A stretch of DNA of 64,000 nt, taken from contig CAVNZM010000001.1 of NCBI GenBank assembly GCA_963693365.1, positions 5,394,001 to 5,458,000 on the forward strand. Reading direction: 5' to 3'. The position numbers and the translations under genes are program-made. Below the pieces are notes generated by a model. It saw only the letters and a list, made by a program, of their open reading frames with translations, searched no databases and had not been told where the DNA came from. This stretch comes from Amoebidium appalachense. Taxonomy: Eukaryota; Ichthyosporea. This document shows, in pieces, positions 1-20,699 of this stretch (the first letter of the stretch is position 1; every line of letters starts with the position of its first letter).

Positions 1-211
1 TGGGTGAAACCCTTGGCCACACCACGACCCTTGATCTTGGTGTCACCAGCAGAGTTGAGCAACTTCTCCGTGACAATCCACTTGAGTCCGACTCGGATGA
101 TGTTGGCATCGGAGGGGGGTTCAACCACGTCGAAGATGTCCTTGTCGATGAAGGCCTTGTACTCGGCAGTGAGGGCAGCAACCACGTCACCACCCTTAGG
201 GCCGGAGCACA
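1..211 (-). mobile_element. Ty1/Copia-type reverse transcriptase fragment (start of RT domain), truncated by window edge
   Basis: The minus strand reads an open frame of about 70 residues: an acidic start (AALTAEYKAFIDKDIFDVV), then VGLKWIVTEKLL, then KIKGRGVAKGFTQ running off the window. This order (E..A...D.F.VV..P, then KW....K, then K.R.VAKGF.Q) is the signature of the N-terminal part of Copia reverse transcriptase (RVT_2 family), where the KW and K-R-VAKGF-Q blocks are highly conserved. The element copies its RNA into DNA for reinsertion. The rest of the polymerase lies left of the window. The frame ends upstream in a T-rich then G-rich tract (212-299), so this is an intron boundary or a degraded insertion. 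No LTR is visible. Family call is recognition by motif only. Confidence 0.68.
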
Positions 212-249
212 GCTTTTTTTCTTCTTTTCTTTTCTTTTTTTTTTTTTTT

Positions 250-301
<52 letters not shown>

Positions 302-432
302 ACACCGCACCCACTACACTTATTATTAGTGGACACAGAGGGAAGAGGCAGGGGAACCAGGGCAGGGAATATTCAGTTCACCGTGTTGACTGCTGCCCCT
401 CTTCTTACCCCCACTCCAAACCCATGATTTGA

Positions 433-477
<45 letters not shown>

Positions 478-1413
478 CCTGTACCCCAAGCCGGTGGGCC
501 ACAAAAAGAAAGGATTTCAAAGAATGAAAGAAAGAATTTGAAAAAGAAAAGAAAAGAAAGGTATCCCAGAAAAAGGGCCCCGGAGATTCGTGCGTGTGTG
601 TGCGCATGCACGTGCGTGCGTGTGTGGATGTGGTTCTCGGTTATAACAACGAGGCCGGCAGCCCAGAGCTTTTCCGAACCAGACCCCACCACGGTACCCC
701 CGGTTTTTATATAACACATGCTCGGCACTGGTGGGACCACATATCGACCCGGGTAGGAAGAACTGATCCGAGTAAAGCACATAGCTAATACTTTTAGATA
801 TAGAGTTCAACACACACTTCGTGACCTCTTCAGTAGGCCTTCAATAGATAAACACCTTAGGCACCTGAGGTATCATGAATCACGATCACAAACCTTACAT
901 TCATACTATCACAAACATGAACAAATTATTCAGTAATAAGTCATCATTGCATGAATTCATGTGCAGGCATCTCGTTCCACCCGTAGCTACCTGCCTTGGT
1001 AAGTGCAACAAAATGGCAGCATATGTGGGTTTCCTGACTCCTACCACTATTACAGAAAAAAGGCTAGTATACCACATTTCAATTCGATTCCAATCTAGCC
1101 ATTAATCTAAAAATAAAGACCTGATGGTCTCTAGTGGCACTGCACCTAGAGCCACGATTAACGTTCACCTGACTACGTTTACTCTGGCAATTCTGGCAAT
1201 GAAATTGGCGCCCTTGCTTAGACCTTTATGCTACAGCCATCCTGTTTGTGTGTGCCTTTAGCCATCGTGGTGCTAAAGAGGACACCCACGTGCATCTACG
1301 TGCATACACCTTCTAAAGGCAAGAGAAGGTAACACAAGACACTCATTCTAATCACAGATCATTCAAGTAGATGCCCATCATAATATCACAGCAGTCTCAA
1401 TATATAGCAACAC
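212..1413. other. Spacer between Copia fragment and ABHD gene 3' end
   Basis: It holds a poly(T) tract (about 231-258), a poly(G) tract of about 40 bases (259-299), a (CA)n array (437-476) and then ordinary, slightly AT-rich sequence. I see no coding exon with splice signals here. The 3' UTR of the minus-strand hydrolase must lie just below 1414. Confidence 0.6.
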
Positions 1414-9442
<8,029 letters not shown>

Positions 9443-9789
9443 TCTTGAGCTAGAGTTTGTGCTCTCAGCAATCTATCATATAAAAAAAGGATGAACAAAG
9501 CTGGAACATCACCAAAACACCAAAACATCCAACGCTGATGAAACACGCGTGCACGGAAGAGGAAATGAACAAGGGAAGATCTCAAATTGAATAGGGGGTT
9601 TACGCTGTTTACTCGAGGCAAAGAGAACCAGTCTCAGGTATGGGGGGGGGGGTTTTGCTCGGAATATCCCCTCAGCGGTATATCATGATCACGTACATAG
9701 ATGTCGGGTGGTGACTATATATCAGGGTTTACTTTCTCTACGAGACACCATAAAGACTACAAGGAGAAATCAATTAGTTGGGGTTCCCC

Positions 9790-9832
<43 letters not shown>

Positions 9833-9864
9833 GGGCTCCCCTCGGGACACTCGGTATCAGCTGG

Positions 9865-9915
<51 letters not shown>

Positions 9916-12303
9916 TGTGTGTGTGTGCGCGTGCGCTATAATTTTGTAGTGATGTGTTTCTCAAGCCAATCAATACATCTAATAAACAGGTCGTAGTTAC
10001 GCGTGTTTAGTATAAAATCAAGGATGTTGTAATTTACAGGTAGGCTATCTTTCTGGGTGTCTGTTGTGAATGTGACGTGTGTGTGTTGCGGTATTATGTG
10101 GTCTATCAAACTACATTTGGCGATACATGACCGGTTAAACTGGTGTGTGTGTGTGTTGTTTGGGCATGCAAATGATGCCACCTTATACTTATTAGATCTC
10201 CACTGTATAGCACGTGTACAGTAAAAGCGTGGTAATTGATCAATAATACCATCAGCTAGAGAAAGACCAGTTCTACAGGAAGGTAATATGTATTTAGGTG
10301 TTATACACTTGCGAGTGCCATATTTGGCAATATGGTTGCGGCGGTCAGTATATATAAAACGAGACATAAGGCTTAGTTTTTCAAGGTGTATGCTTTCATC
10401 GGGTCTAGTGTCGTGTGGTATCTTTTTCCATTTGTTATATTGCGTGATTATCTTGTGATTGTGTACATGTTTAATAAGTAAGTGGCAGTCCAAAGTCACA
10501 CACACACTATTGCGGGGTTTATTTGTATTTGTGCCCAGGGGAGAAGGGGAGAGAGAGGGGAGGAAAGAGGGGAGAGGTGAGGAGGGGACAGGTCGGATAG
10601 AGAAGAGAGGGTGGGAGGGCAAATACTTCTTTAAGCGGCTTATGTGCTTATTGAATTTCAGCGCGAGATAGGATACTCTAGCAGCTATTGGGACCAGACC
10701 ATATATCGAGAGCGTTACAGGCCCAGGTTTACAACAGTTGTTAGATAGAAAGGAGGCAACTTCTGCTTCAAGGAAATTTGCCAAGGGTTTAAGCGCTCTA
10801 GTTCTCTCTTTCTTGATCCAAGCGGCGAGAAGGGGTAATATATCATGACGTCATGGCTATTTGCATGCTAGGAAGAGTTGTGATTGGTGGTCTATTTTTG
10901 TACCTGGAGCACGGCAACTCGATTTCATTTTTCGGAATTCCGATTTCCAAAAGAGGGTCTACTGTTTTGGAAAAATTATGTAAACAGAAGTTGTATGCCT
11001 GTACGTGAAAGAGGTTTCCTTTTTCGACGTAGTACAAGAGGAACTTTGTTTAGTAAACAACAATGTAAAGCTCATAGGTCTCCCTCCCTTCCCCTCCAGA
11101 TCTAGAGAATAATTTTGCAAAAAGGCCAAACTGCAGTTCGATGATTCAATTGAAGAGCACACTACAGCATTAATACTTTGCTTGGGACAGTTTTAAAAAA
11201 AAACAACCTTATATCTCCACATACGATGTCTATCTGATACGTTATATCTCCACATAAAAATCTGTATGATGCAAGTGTAACATCGATTTGTACATGTATA
11301 TCTTGTATTGTTGGGTGGAAGTACTGTTGGCCTTGGTGCCGACATCTCTGAGTCATCACAGCTCACCTACATGTCGTTAATAAACAGCACATTCCCCCCC
11401 CAATAAGTATACAAACTAAATGCAGATAATTTTTTCACAAAAACATAGTTACTCTTGCAAGAGCAGAATTCTATACTCAGCAAAAAGAAGAATCGTTCCG
11501 TATAAAAAGCAGAAATATTCTTGGCTGAGACGGAAATATTCTGCAGCTTCAACCTGAGCATGCCAGTGCACGTGCCCGGCCTGCCCCAAGCCTCATCAGT
11601 GAGATATCACTGACGTCGTGAAAGTCACACACGAGCTCGATCGAGTCAATATTTGTTGTGGGTGGGCAACGCACTTTCGGGAGATGAACACAAAATTGTG
11701 CTTTATTCCTGTGTCAAATGGACCAGGTTGTGCGTGTTAAAAACTTTAATGAAATAGCATGAGCTCATACTCGTGCTCTGTATGTATTTATTATCACATG
11801 ATTTTACTGATAACTATATATGGCTCAATTCAATCGCCTATCAGAAATACATTTGGCCCTCCACGGCCAGCGCAGAGAACACCTTAAAGCGTGTTTCCGT
11901 GAGACGGATCAACTTTTAAACTGGGTCATTATAAATTTTAACTAACAACAACCATCGGAGATTCAATCACCATGGCCTCTCAGTGATATCTTCCAGTCCC
12001 AGGACCGATCCATTGACCACCGGTTTCTAAAACTACCTGTAGTAGGTATTAGACGAATGCACGTGCATGAACCACATGATTTGACCCGATCGCAATAGGG
12101 CTGGGCATCCAGTTTCTAACTTTGATTAATCATACGGTAGGGGGTTGGGGGAGGGGTGGGGGGGGGAGGGGGGGAATAGAGAGAGGACGGGGGGGGGGGG
12201 GGGGGGGGGGGGGGGAGAGAGAGAGAGGTGGGGGGAGGGGAGAGGGGAGGGAGCGGAGGGGAACGGGAGATGTTAAAACCTAGATAGACTCTCGGAGGCG
12301 GGT
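9443..12303. other. AT-rich spacer between hydrolase start and lactate permease 3' end
   Basis: About 2.9 kb with far fewer repeats than the genic parts: one T38 tract (9791-9828), one (GT)n array (9868-9926), then mostly AT-rich unique sequence until a poly(G) block at 12143-12260. It contains one long minus-strand ORF (listed separately) and a CATGACGTCATG palindrome at 10844-10855. The hydrolase promoter should lie just above 9442; no clear TATA box was found. Confidence 0.55.
9936..10784 (-). CDS. Unidentified 282-codon ORF, possibly the 3' end of a retroelement
   Basis: An uninterrupted, non-repeat reading frame in AT-rich DNA, starting MANFLEAEVASF and ending at TTKL-stop; the open frame extends about 60 bases above the ATG (ILPLLAAWIKKERTRALKPL). 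I do not recognise it with confidence. The C-terminal part has scattered Cys/His residues (SCRTG, YCTR, CPNN, CIAKC) followed by an FILNTRNYDLF...DWLEKH segment. That loosely recalls the zinc-knuckle and tail of LINE-type reverse transcriptases, but no RT catalytic motif is present. A central stretch (LPSHPLFS...SPLP) is low-complexity, and a TGTG repeat contributes a His-Thr run. It could also be a chance ORF. Base composition differs clearly from the GC-rich exons on both sides. Confidence 0.35.
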   Translation of the reverse strand: MANFLEAEVASFLSNNCCKPGPVTLSIYGLVPIAARVSYLALKFNKHISRLKKYLPSHPLFSIRPVPSSPLPSFLPSLSPSPLGTNTNKPRNSVCVTLDCHLLIKHVHNHKIITQYNKWKKIPHDTRPDESIHLEKLSLMSRFIYTDRRNHIAKYGTRKCITPKYILPSCRTGLSLADGIIDQLPRFYCTRAIQWRSNKYKVASFACPNNTHTHQFNRSCIAKCSLIDHIIPQHTHVTFTTDTQKDSLPVNYNILDFILNTRNYDLFIRCIDWLEKHITTKL

Positions 12304-12717
12304 CTATTCCCACAGAATAAAGACAAGATAGACGATGCCCTCAGCCAGCAGGCCAAAGAGGAAGACAATGGGGCCTGTGCGCTTGATAAACTCACCCTCC
12401 CCAATGTGGTTGAGGTTCATCACGGCACGCGCTGTTGGTTTTGGGTGAAAAAATGTCGGTTAGTTGACGGGTAAATCGAATTCGAAACGTGCTCACCTTA
12501 TGTACAGTGAATGAGCGAGATGGGTAATTAAACAGGTGTTGCAGCTTGTAACTCACCGTTGAAGATCCCTTGTAACATTTCTGTAACTAAGGTCAACTGG
12601 AAAGTATGGCCATGAGCCGAGGTTGTGCCGAGCTCTCGGAAGTTGTCGTAAACCAGGATAAAAGCCCAAAAAAAGGAGACTACATTTCACATCATTGATC
12701 TATCGACCTCCCCACCT

Positions 12718-12760
<43 letters not shown>

Positions 12761-13133
12761 AGGGTTTGGAAGAAGGGAACATATACCATTGATGATGTTT
12801 GCCATGCAGATGGCATTGCCCATGGTTGCACCTGCAGCCTGCAGAGCCAGCATGCTGGTAGCAGAGACACCAATGCTCTCTGCCGCTACTAGTTGCACCT
12901 GCCCAAACGTCAAATTCGATACAGTCGTGCTGCCGGAGAAAAACGAGCCCAAGGCACCAATATATGTGGAGAGAAGAATCCACCACGACCCAACCACCCC
13001 ACTGACAATCGAGCCGATGAGATAGGCAGGCGACCCGTAGCCACCGTTGCGGATGAGACTGGGGGGTTGGGTGGTGGGGTGGGTGGTTGGGGATGGTGCA
13101 CGGAGGGATGTGGAAGGGGTGTTTGCGTGTGTG

Positions 13134-13187
<54 letters not shown>

Positions 13188-13244
13188 ACGTGCAAAAATG
13201 TGTTTATCGATGTATGTTTGTGTGCGCATGTGTGCTCTTGTTTG

Positions 13245-13341
<97 letters not shown>

Positions 13342-13942
13342 CGCATGTGTAGGTGGTGGTGGTGGTGGTAGTGGTGGTGGTGGTGGGTGGGTGGGTGGGT
13401 GCGGGGGGTAGGGGGGGGGGGAGGGGGGGTTTGAATGCGGAACACGGTACGAAGTACGCATACACGACGAGAAGCATGGTGCAGGACACATGCAAAGGCA
13501 AACATTCAAGTATGCAACATCAGCCATGCGCACAGTATGCACAGTAAGGGGGATGAGTAAGGGAGCCATACCGTACAACTCGTGAGATTCATAATCAATT
13601 TATAGCGAACACTTAAAACCCGTGCCAGATTTTTTCAGTTTGTTATGCAGTTGCGCAAGCAAAGGTTCGGATCCGATCAAGACTCTTTCTTTCCCTAAAG
13701 CGTGCTTTTTTCCATTATTCAGTAACGGTAATTTATCATCTCTGCATCAAGAACACCTGCTGTTACCATGTATGTATTTTGAGGTTGAATATGTGTATTG
13801 TGGTGAAAACGGAGGGGTACCTTTGTATGTGTATGTGTGTGTGTGTGTGGTGGTGGTGGGGGGGGGGGGGGGGGGGGGGGGGGCGAGGGGGTGCATGTGC
13901 ATATGCATGTGTGCGCATGTGCGTGCGTGCGTGCGTGTGTGC

Positions 13943-14008
<66 letters not shown>

Positions 14009-14016
14009 GCGTGTGC

Positions 14017-14057
<41 letters not shown>

Positions 14058-15018
14058 CGTGTGTGTGTTTTGGGGTGTTGAGGGAGCGTTTTATACCTGA
14101 CAAGAACCATAGCCCCCATCAAAGAAATTGCCGGGTTTGCGAGGCGTTGGAAAGTCTCCTTGAACAAACGTAGAGGATTGATGTCCAGGTCTTTGTAGTG
14201 GATCACCATGGTAACCAGAGAAACAAGAACAAACGGAACAAGGGCGGGGGTATAGAGCATCTCGTAAACCCACTCGACGTCTTTGTCCGTCATGATATCC
14301 TGTGTGGAAAATGGTATAAAATGGTTTGTGTGAGTGATGTGTTGGGGATTACTTTTGGTTGGGAGAAAAAAAGAGATGTGTGGACGGGATATTGGAAGTA
14401 AATAGCTGATGGGATTTCTCCTCTGTTGCAGGTGGCGTTCGAGGTGCATGCGTATATGCAAGGGAAAGGGTTGTGGTTAGCGAAGGGAAAAATTCACGAG
14501 GAAAAATGAGTAAGGTGAGTAGGAAGCCTGTTTGTACGACGTTTACCCACGGCACTTGGTAGGAATGTGCTTTTCAACGTGATGCTAATAAGAAGATCTG
14601 TTCCCCTCCGATGCAGGCCGCGCACACCAAGTCACCCATTACCATGGGGCTAGGCAAGCCCCAGCCATGCTTGTGTTTGTGTGAGTACATATGTTTCTTT
14701 TTATTCATTTCCCATTTTTCTTTCTCTCCCTCCCCCCCCCCCCCCCTCTCCCCTCCCCTCCCCCCCCCAAACACACACACGCGCGCGCACACACTCACCC
14801 CCTCCACTCATTTATCTATTATTACAGTAATTTGTTGTGGGTGAGCAGGTGGGCGGGTGGATTGGTGAGCAAGGCCCGCAAGTGTGGAAAGGGAGGGAAA
14901 GAGGGGGAGAAGGAGGAGCGGCTTTAGAATGCGTCACAGAGGGCAGTACACATTGACGATAGTCAAAACAATGTAGAAGCTGCAAAGGGGGGTAGGGGGT
15001 GGGGGGGGAGGGGGCGCC

Positions 15019-15049
<31 letters not shown>

Positions 15050-15092
15050 TAACGTGTGTGTGTGTGTGCGTGTGTGTGTGTGTGTGCGTGTG

Positions 15093-15125
<33 letters not shown>

Positions 15126-15732
15126 CTGTGTGTGTGTGTTCACATGCAACCGCACACGATGGTGGTGGGGTGGTGGAGTGGTGCCGGCGTGTGTGAGCAT
15201 GTGCATGTGCATATGTGTGTGTGTGATGTGTGTGTGTCTTGGGTAAGTGGGGGTGGGGAGGGGGGGGGGGAGGAGTCTGTATCCAGCAACTCACATGGAA
15301 GTAGAAGACCAGTGCAGCGCTGATCTCCAGCACACCGAGTGACTGCAGGGGCAGTACCAGTGCTGGGCTTCTAGTGCGCAGCATGGACTTGAGTCCGATT
15401 GGCTGGATACGGGTCAACACCAGGAGGAGTACGGTTGCAGTAAGCGGGAATGTACGCAAGAGCAGTGCCCCTATGTACCTACCGCCTGTCTCCCGAGGCC
15501 CGGTGTCTACTTCCTCTTGGATGCCTTGGTTATCGGCAATGGAGTGTTCGATCTCATCTGATGACTCCTTCTCTTTATTTTCCATCTGCATGGGGGATAA
15601 TATGTAAGAGATGGTGTAAAGGGCATTTTGACAGCAGTTCAGGATGAAATTGGTGTGCATTCTAATAACAGCGGCTGATAAAGAGCTGCTTCAATACAGT
15701 ATCTTTGTGTGTGTGTACGTGTGTACGTGTGT

Positions 15733-15809
<77 letters not shown>

Positions 15810-16211
15810 GTGGTGGTGGTGGGGGGGTGGAGGGTTGGGGGGAGGGGGAGGGGGGGGGGGGAGGGGGGGGTGGGGAGGTAGGTGCAGCTCCTGCGGATCG
15901 AGCAAGGTCTACAACGCATCGTCTTCCCCCCAGGGCATCATACGAGCCCGTTCTGGTCAAACCGAATATGATTTATGATTAGGGGTTTGGACTGTGGCCC
16001 CCTAGCTCAAGGGGTCCAGAGGATTTGGCTCATCCCCGTGGCCCCTGGTGGAAGGGCGAGAAATGGGGGGGGGGGGGGGGGGGGGGAGGGGACGTTGAAG
16101 CAATGACTTTCGAGGGAAAAAAGAAAGAAGGGAAAGAAAAGAAAGAAAAAAGCCAAAGGAATCTTGCAGGTCCAAGACTTGGGCAGAGACCATCCACTTG
16201 GGTAGGGGTAA

Positions 16212-16262
<51 letters not shown>

Positions 16263-17157
16263 TAAATGTGTTAGAGAGCACGAAGTACACAGTCATGAAG
16301 GACAACACAATGAAATTTCTGCAAGAAAGACACAAAGAAGTAGAATATACGTCATAAGCAGAGTCCGCAGGTGGGTGGGTTGGTAAATGGGTGGGTGGGT
16401 AGGTTGTGGTGGTGGTGGTGGTGGTGGGGGTGGGGTGGGGGGGGGGGGGTGGATGGCTTTGCCACCCCAAAAGCATGGGTTCTGACTTTTAGAGCCTCCC
16501 ACATATGCTTCCAAACTCATCCGATTGCTTCAACTGCCATACACATCTAAAACCGGTGGTTGGTTGGGTGGGTGGGTGGATTGATGGGTGGCTGGGTGGT
16601 TTTTTTGTTTTTGTTTTTTTTAGGGGTGTGTGTGTGTTTTGGGGGGGGGGGGGGGGGGGGGGGGGAGGGGGGGGGGAGGGGGGAGGGGGGTAAATACGGG
16701 AACAATGGCCACATCGGATGCGCCTGGTTCCCCAGACACCTGCGCCTCTGCCTCAGGATCATACGGCCTTAGACCAACACGGAACCGAATCAACAGCCCT
16801 GTGCCTGCTATGCCGACCATACCACCAACAATCGAACCAAACTCATAAGAAAACATGGATATGCCGATGGCTGGGCCCACGGTGACTGCTATGGACAGAA
16901 GAATGAAGATGATGTTCTTGAAAATTAGCTGCCACTTGACTAGGATGAGCAACTGCGGGGGGGTGGGGGGGGGTGGGGGGGGGGGGTTAGGGGGGTGGAG
17001 AATGGGGGTGGAGGGGAGGGGGGGGGGGGGGGGGGGAGAGGGGGAAGTGGGGGGGAGGGGAAGGGGGGGGGGGGGGGGGGGGGGATGGGTCAGTGAGGAA
17101 ACTCAAGAAGTTGGAGAGGCCGGCGTGGGGGAGAGGGGTAGGGTGGGTTGTGTGTGT

Positions 17158-17206
<49 letters not shown>

Positions 17207-17274
17207 GTAATGCCAGAGCACTGAGTACAAGCACAAGCCGATGAAAGATAGCATTGGGGACGTGTACACTCCCT

Positions 17275-17318
<44 letters not shown>

Positions 17319-17712
17319 ACCCGTTTTTTTTCTTTTCTTTTTTTTTTTTTTTTTTTTTTTTTTTTGTGGGGGGGGGGGGGGGGGGGGAGAGGGGGGGGGG
17401 GGGGGGGGGGGGGGTTGTAGTTGTGCTAGTGTTTGGAAAAGGAAAAGGGAATGAACTCGATTGTAGGTAAGTTAACTGGTGGTGGTGGCGAGGAAAAAAG
17501 TACGGGGGTTGGTATAAAGAATGATAAATAGAAAACATGTCGCAGAGCATGCCTAACGGAAACATAAATCTGAACAAACACAAGAGCATGCAACATCAGC
17601 AACGGAACACCCACAGGTGGTTGTCCAATGCATCGACACCAATTCAAGTTTCAACCCGTTCGTTCCCCTTTCCTGATAGACCAACTCGGTCACAGTTTCA
17701 TCTGGACCCCCC

Positions 17713-17760
<48 letters not shown>

Positions 17761-19149
17761 CTGTGTGTGTGTCTGTGTGTGTGTGAGTGAGTGTGTGCGC
17801 GCACGTGTGTGTGTGTGTCTGCACGCTCATCTGTTTGTGTGCGTTTGTGTGTGTGTATGTGTATGTGTGTGTAGAGGAGGGGAGGAGGAGGGAGGGGGGG
17901 GGGGGGGGGGGGGGGTGAGGGGGGTACTTACAGTTAGGGGCACAACAATGAAAGCAACAAGGCCCACAGTCAGGCATGCCTTAAAGCCGGCCTGAAGAAG
18001 CTCATCGTCCGTAAGGTTAAGGGAGCCAAACCCGAACCAGATGGGGGTGCCCACAGCCCCAAATACGGTAGCAAGGGTGTTGGTGAGGAGACACAAAGTC
18101 ATAGTTTCCATTTTTGGATGTCCCAATTCCGCAAGCATGGGAGCGGCAAGAGCCACGGGGGTACCGAAGCCACTGGCGCCTTCCACCATGTAGGCAAAGG
18201 CCCAGCCAATCAGCATGATCTGAAGGGAACCAAATTAGGCAAGATGCAGAGGAGTGTAAAGTCCAAGAAAATTTACGTGAAGTAGTCAACAAAATAAAGC
18301 GGAAGTAATTCGGTAAGCAGGGAGAACACAGGAGCATGCTACAGGGGGTGATAACCACAGATATTACAGCCGGTGTGTTCGAATGCCTAAGTCTAAGTTA
18401 GCGGATGACCGGGGGAGGGGGGGGGGGGAGGGGGGAGGGGGGAAGGGGGGGAAGGTTGAAAGGGGTGTGAAGAAAGCACTTGTAGGTATCGATACACAAT
18501 AATAGCACCTCATATTACACAGCAGAAACACGGGGACAGGCTATTTTGAGGAGGGAGGGGGGGGGGGGGGAGGGGGGGGGGGGAGGGAGGAAGGAGTGGG
18601 CGGGTGGGTGGCTGGCGGGGGAAAGAGGGGGGGGGGGGGGGGGGGGGTAATGAATGTGACGAACCTCTGCAATGGGGTGTCCTTTGCTGAGCAGTTTGAG
18701 CTCCCGCATCATCCACGGCATACACTTGGTGTGGCCCATCGTCTCAAACAGAATGATGGCCCCCCTGTAGGGCACATCGGATATGGTGAGCACGTGCCCA
18801 CAAATGAACTATAGTGAACCGTGAAAAAAAAAAAAAAGGGGGGGGGGGGGGGGGGGGGGGGAGGACCCAAAAGAGGATAAGCGAAAGGGGAACCCATAAC
18901 AGTTGTTGTCTGTAGCCGCTCCCCCTCCCCCCCCCCCCCCTCCCCCCGTTGTTCAGGGGAAGAGACAGCATATTAAAGGCAACGCTGAGGCATGTATAAC
19001 ACTACATCCAAACATAATCTGGCTGCCCATTTGTTTTGTATACATGGGTATTCACCAAATGAACGTGCAGGTGGACTTCACCTCAATTCCCTAAGCAGAG
19101 AACACTCTAATGAGGTCATTATTGGGATATGAGAAGTAGCGAGTGATAT

Positions 19150-19194
<45 letters not shown>

Positions 19195-19558
19195 TCGTGG
19201 TGGTACGGTCCCCACCCGTGTGGTACAAAGCATGAGGCGCAGTATACAATGCGCAGGGGATTATGTTCGTTAGTGGCATGCAAACACAACGTATGCAGGG
19301 GGGGGGGGGGGGGAGGGGGGCAAGGGTAATGGGGAGGCGCGCAGGGGGACGGGGGGGGGGGGGGGGGGGGGGGGGAGGGGGAGGGGGGAGGGGGGAGGGG
19401 GGGGGGGGGGCATACGCAACAATAGAGATGGGGGTGCAGGTATCGAGGGCTCCACTGATGATGGAAGCTGTCACGTTAATGGGTTCGGCCCCGAGGTAGG
19501 CCAGACGGACAAGAAACATAAGCGTAGCAGCAAAGGGCAGGGACACGGTCGATTTCCT

Positions 19559-19609
<51 letters not shown>

Positions 19610-20699
19610 GGGGGGGAGGGATTGGGGTGTTATGGGTGTATTATCGTGTTTTGAGGCTGTGGGGATTGGGGATCGGGCGAGAGGATGAAGCAGAGAGGGG
19701 GAGGAAGAGAGGGAGGGGATGGTGTTGGTGGGGGTTGAGGGTGGGGAGGGGGGGGGGGGGGGGGGGGGGGGATCGGAGGTGGGGAGGGAGGGAAGATAAA
19801 ATAGTTAGAGAAAGGAGTCCAGAAACTGTTCAGCGTCGTCCGTTGCGTGTAAGAATGGGGTAAAAGAAGGCCGCGTGAATTTTCGGTTTTTTTTCTTTCT
19901 TTTTTGTTATCGACATGCACACCAGGTAGATCTGTGTATTTGCTTACAGCAGTGCTCGGTTTTTTGTTTTCTTCTTTCCATTCTTCTTTTTCCGCGGGCA
20001 AGGGGGGAGATGTAGTAACCCAACAGGTGAGACACCCAACAGGAGAGACACAGTATACGTGTGGACATGAGTACACCTTCAGGTGAATACTTGTGTCTCT
20101 TTCCGTGTTGTCTCCCTGTGTATGGCGATATTGCATGCATCCAGTGCAATGACCTCGATCTGTGTGGCTTACGCGCACGAGTTCTAGTGCTGAGAGCTGG
20201 CATTCAAACACCTCTAGGCTTCAGAACTCCGGGAATATGGTGTTCCCTTCTCCCTTAGCAGTTCGTGGCCTGCTTCCTCTTCATGACTGCCCATAACGGT
20301 AATCTCTCTTCAACACAGAGTCAGCCTCCCTATATCAGTACACGCAACAACGGAAGCATGCACCATGCAGTGCCCATGCATGTTCATTTGTGTGCGACAG
20401 CAAACTTACCATGGGTTAGGAATCAAGGTCACCACTACGAGGACAAGCAGCGGCATCAGACACATGAACACCGTAAGCCCGGGTCCACCGGGGCCAATGT
20501 AGTCACTGAGGCTTTTGCCTTCCTTTGCGCAGTAGTCAACACAGGTGCTGCAAGATTCATATCCGACACATGAAAGGTGACATAGTTGGTCTGTGCAATT
20601 TGCGGCGGCAGTGTATATGAGGGGTGGTACCAGCTCTGCTGTGCTGGTGAAGTTGCTGAAAAGCGAAGGGCTCACGTACTGGACGCTTACTGTGGCCAT
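12304..20699 (-). CDS. L-lactate permease (LctP family), 9 exons, with Cys-rich N-terminal extension
   Basis: Exons (minus): 20410-20699, 19416-19556, 18665-18764, 17932-18219, 16698-16952, 15295-15585, 14097-14299, 12787-13058, 12304-12431; phases agree, giving about 655 residues against about 550 in bacteria. Diagnostic blocks: [19 protein letters not shown], then GAIILFETM, then [18 protein letters not shown] (LctP hallmark), [28 protein letters not shown] and a terminal [10 protein letters not shown] segment. The family imports lactate or glycolate with protons at the plasma membrane through many TM helices. Additions: about 75 N-terminal residues with NFT and NCT sequons and six or more Cys before the first TM, probably extracellular, and a hydrophilic acidic central loop ([14 protein letters not shown]) at about residues 340-395. 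The first Met is uncertain; an upstream in-frame Met exists at 20819. Introns 4-6 carry other short open frames that I left out. Confidence 0.9.
12720..12759. repeat. Poly(G) tract next to a 5' splice site
   Basis: About 40 G on the plus strand, thus poly(C) on the sense strand of the permease gene, starting about 27 bases after the donor of its exon 8. A typical case of the donor-proximal C tract seen in most introns here. Confidence 0.9.
13138..13340. repeat. Two long (GT)n arrays in permease intron 7
   Basis: (GT)n at about 13138-13184 and 13249-13334, followed by (GGT)n to about 13390. On the sense strand these are (CA)n and (ACC)n. Confidence 0.92.
13429..13525 (-). repeat. Diverged copy of the SINE-like repeat (copy E)
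   Basis: TTTGAATGCGG, then a match to GTACGAAGTACGCATAC...GAAGCATGGTGCAGGACACATGCAAAGGC. This parallels the 3' end of copy A at 38214-38290 (TTTGAATGCGTC, GTACGAAGTACACAAG, ACGATGCAGAATGCAAGCC) but with many substitutions and small indels. It sits next to a G tract, as the other copies do, in an intron of the permease gene. Confidence 0.55.

Noticed and set aside
16270-16330. Possible permease exon after TTTCTTGCAG ([16 protein letters not shown])
   Set aside because: Flanking exons already join in phase without it, and the phase it would need gives a different, stop-containing frame. Kept only as an alternative.
17207-17265. Possible extra permease exon ([14 protein letters not shown], hydrophobic)
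   Set aside because: Exons 4 and 5 join directly in phase 0 and agree with the family; no clean acceptor is present here.
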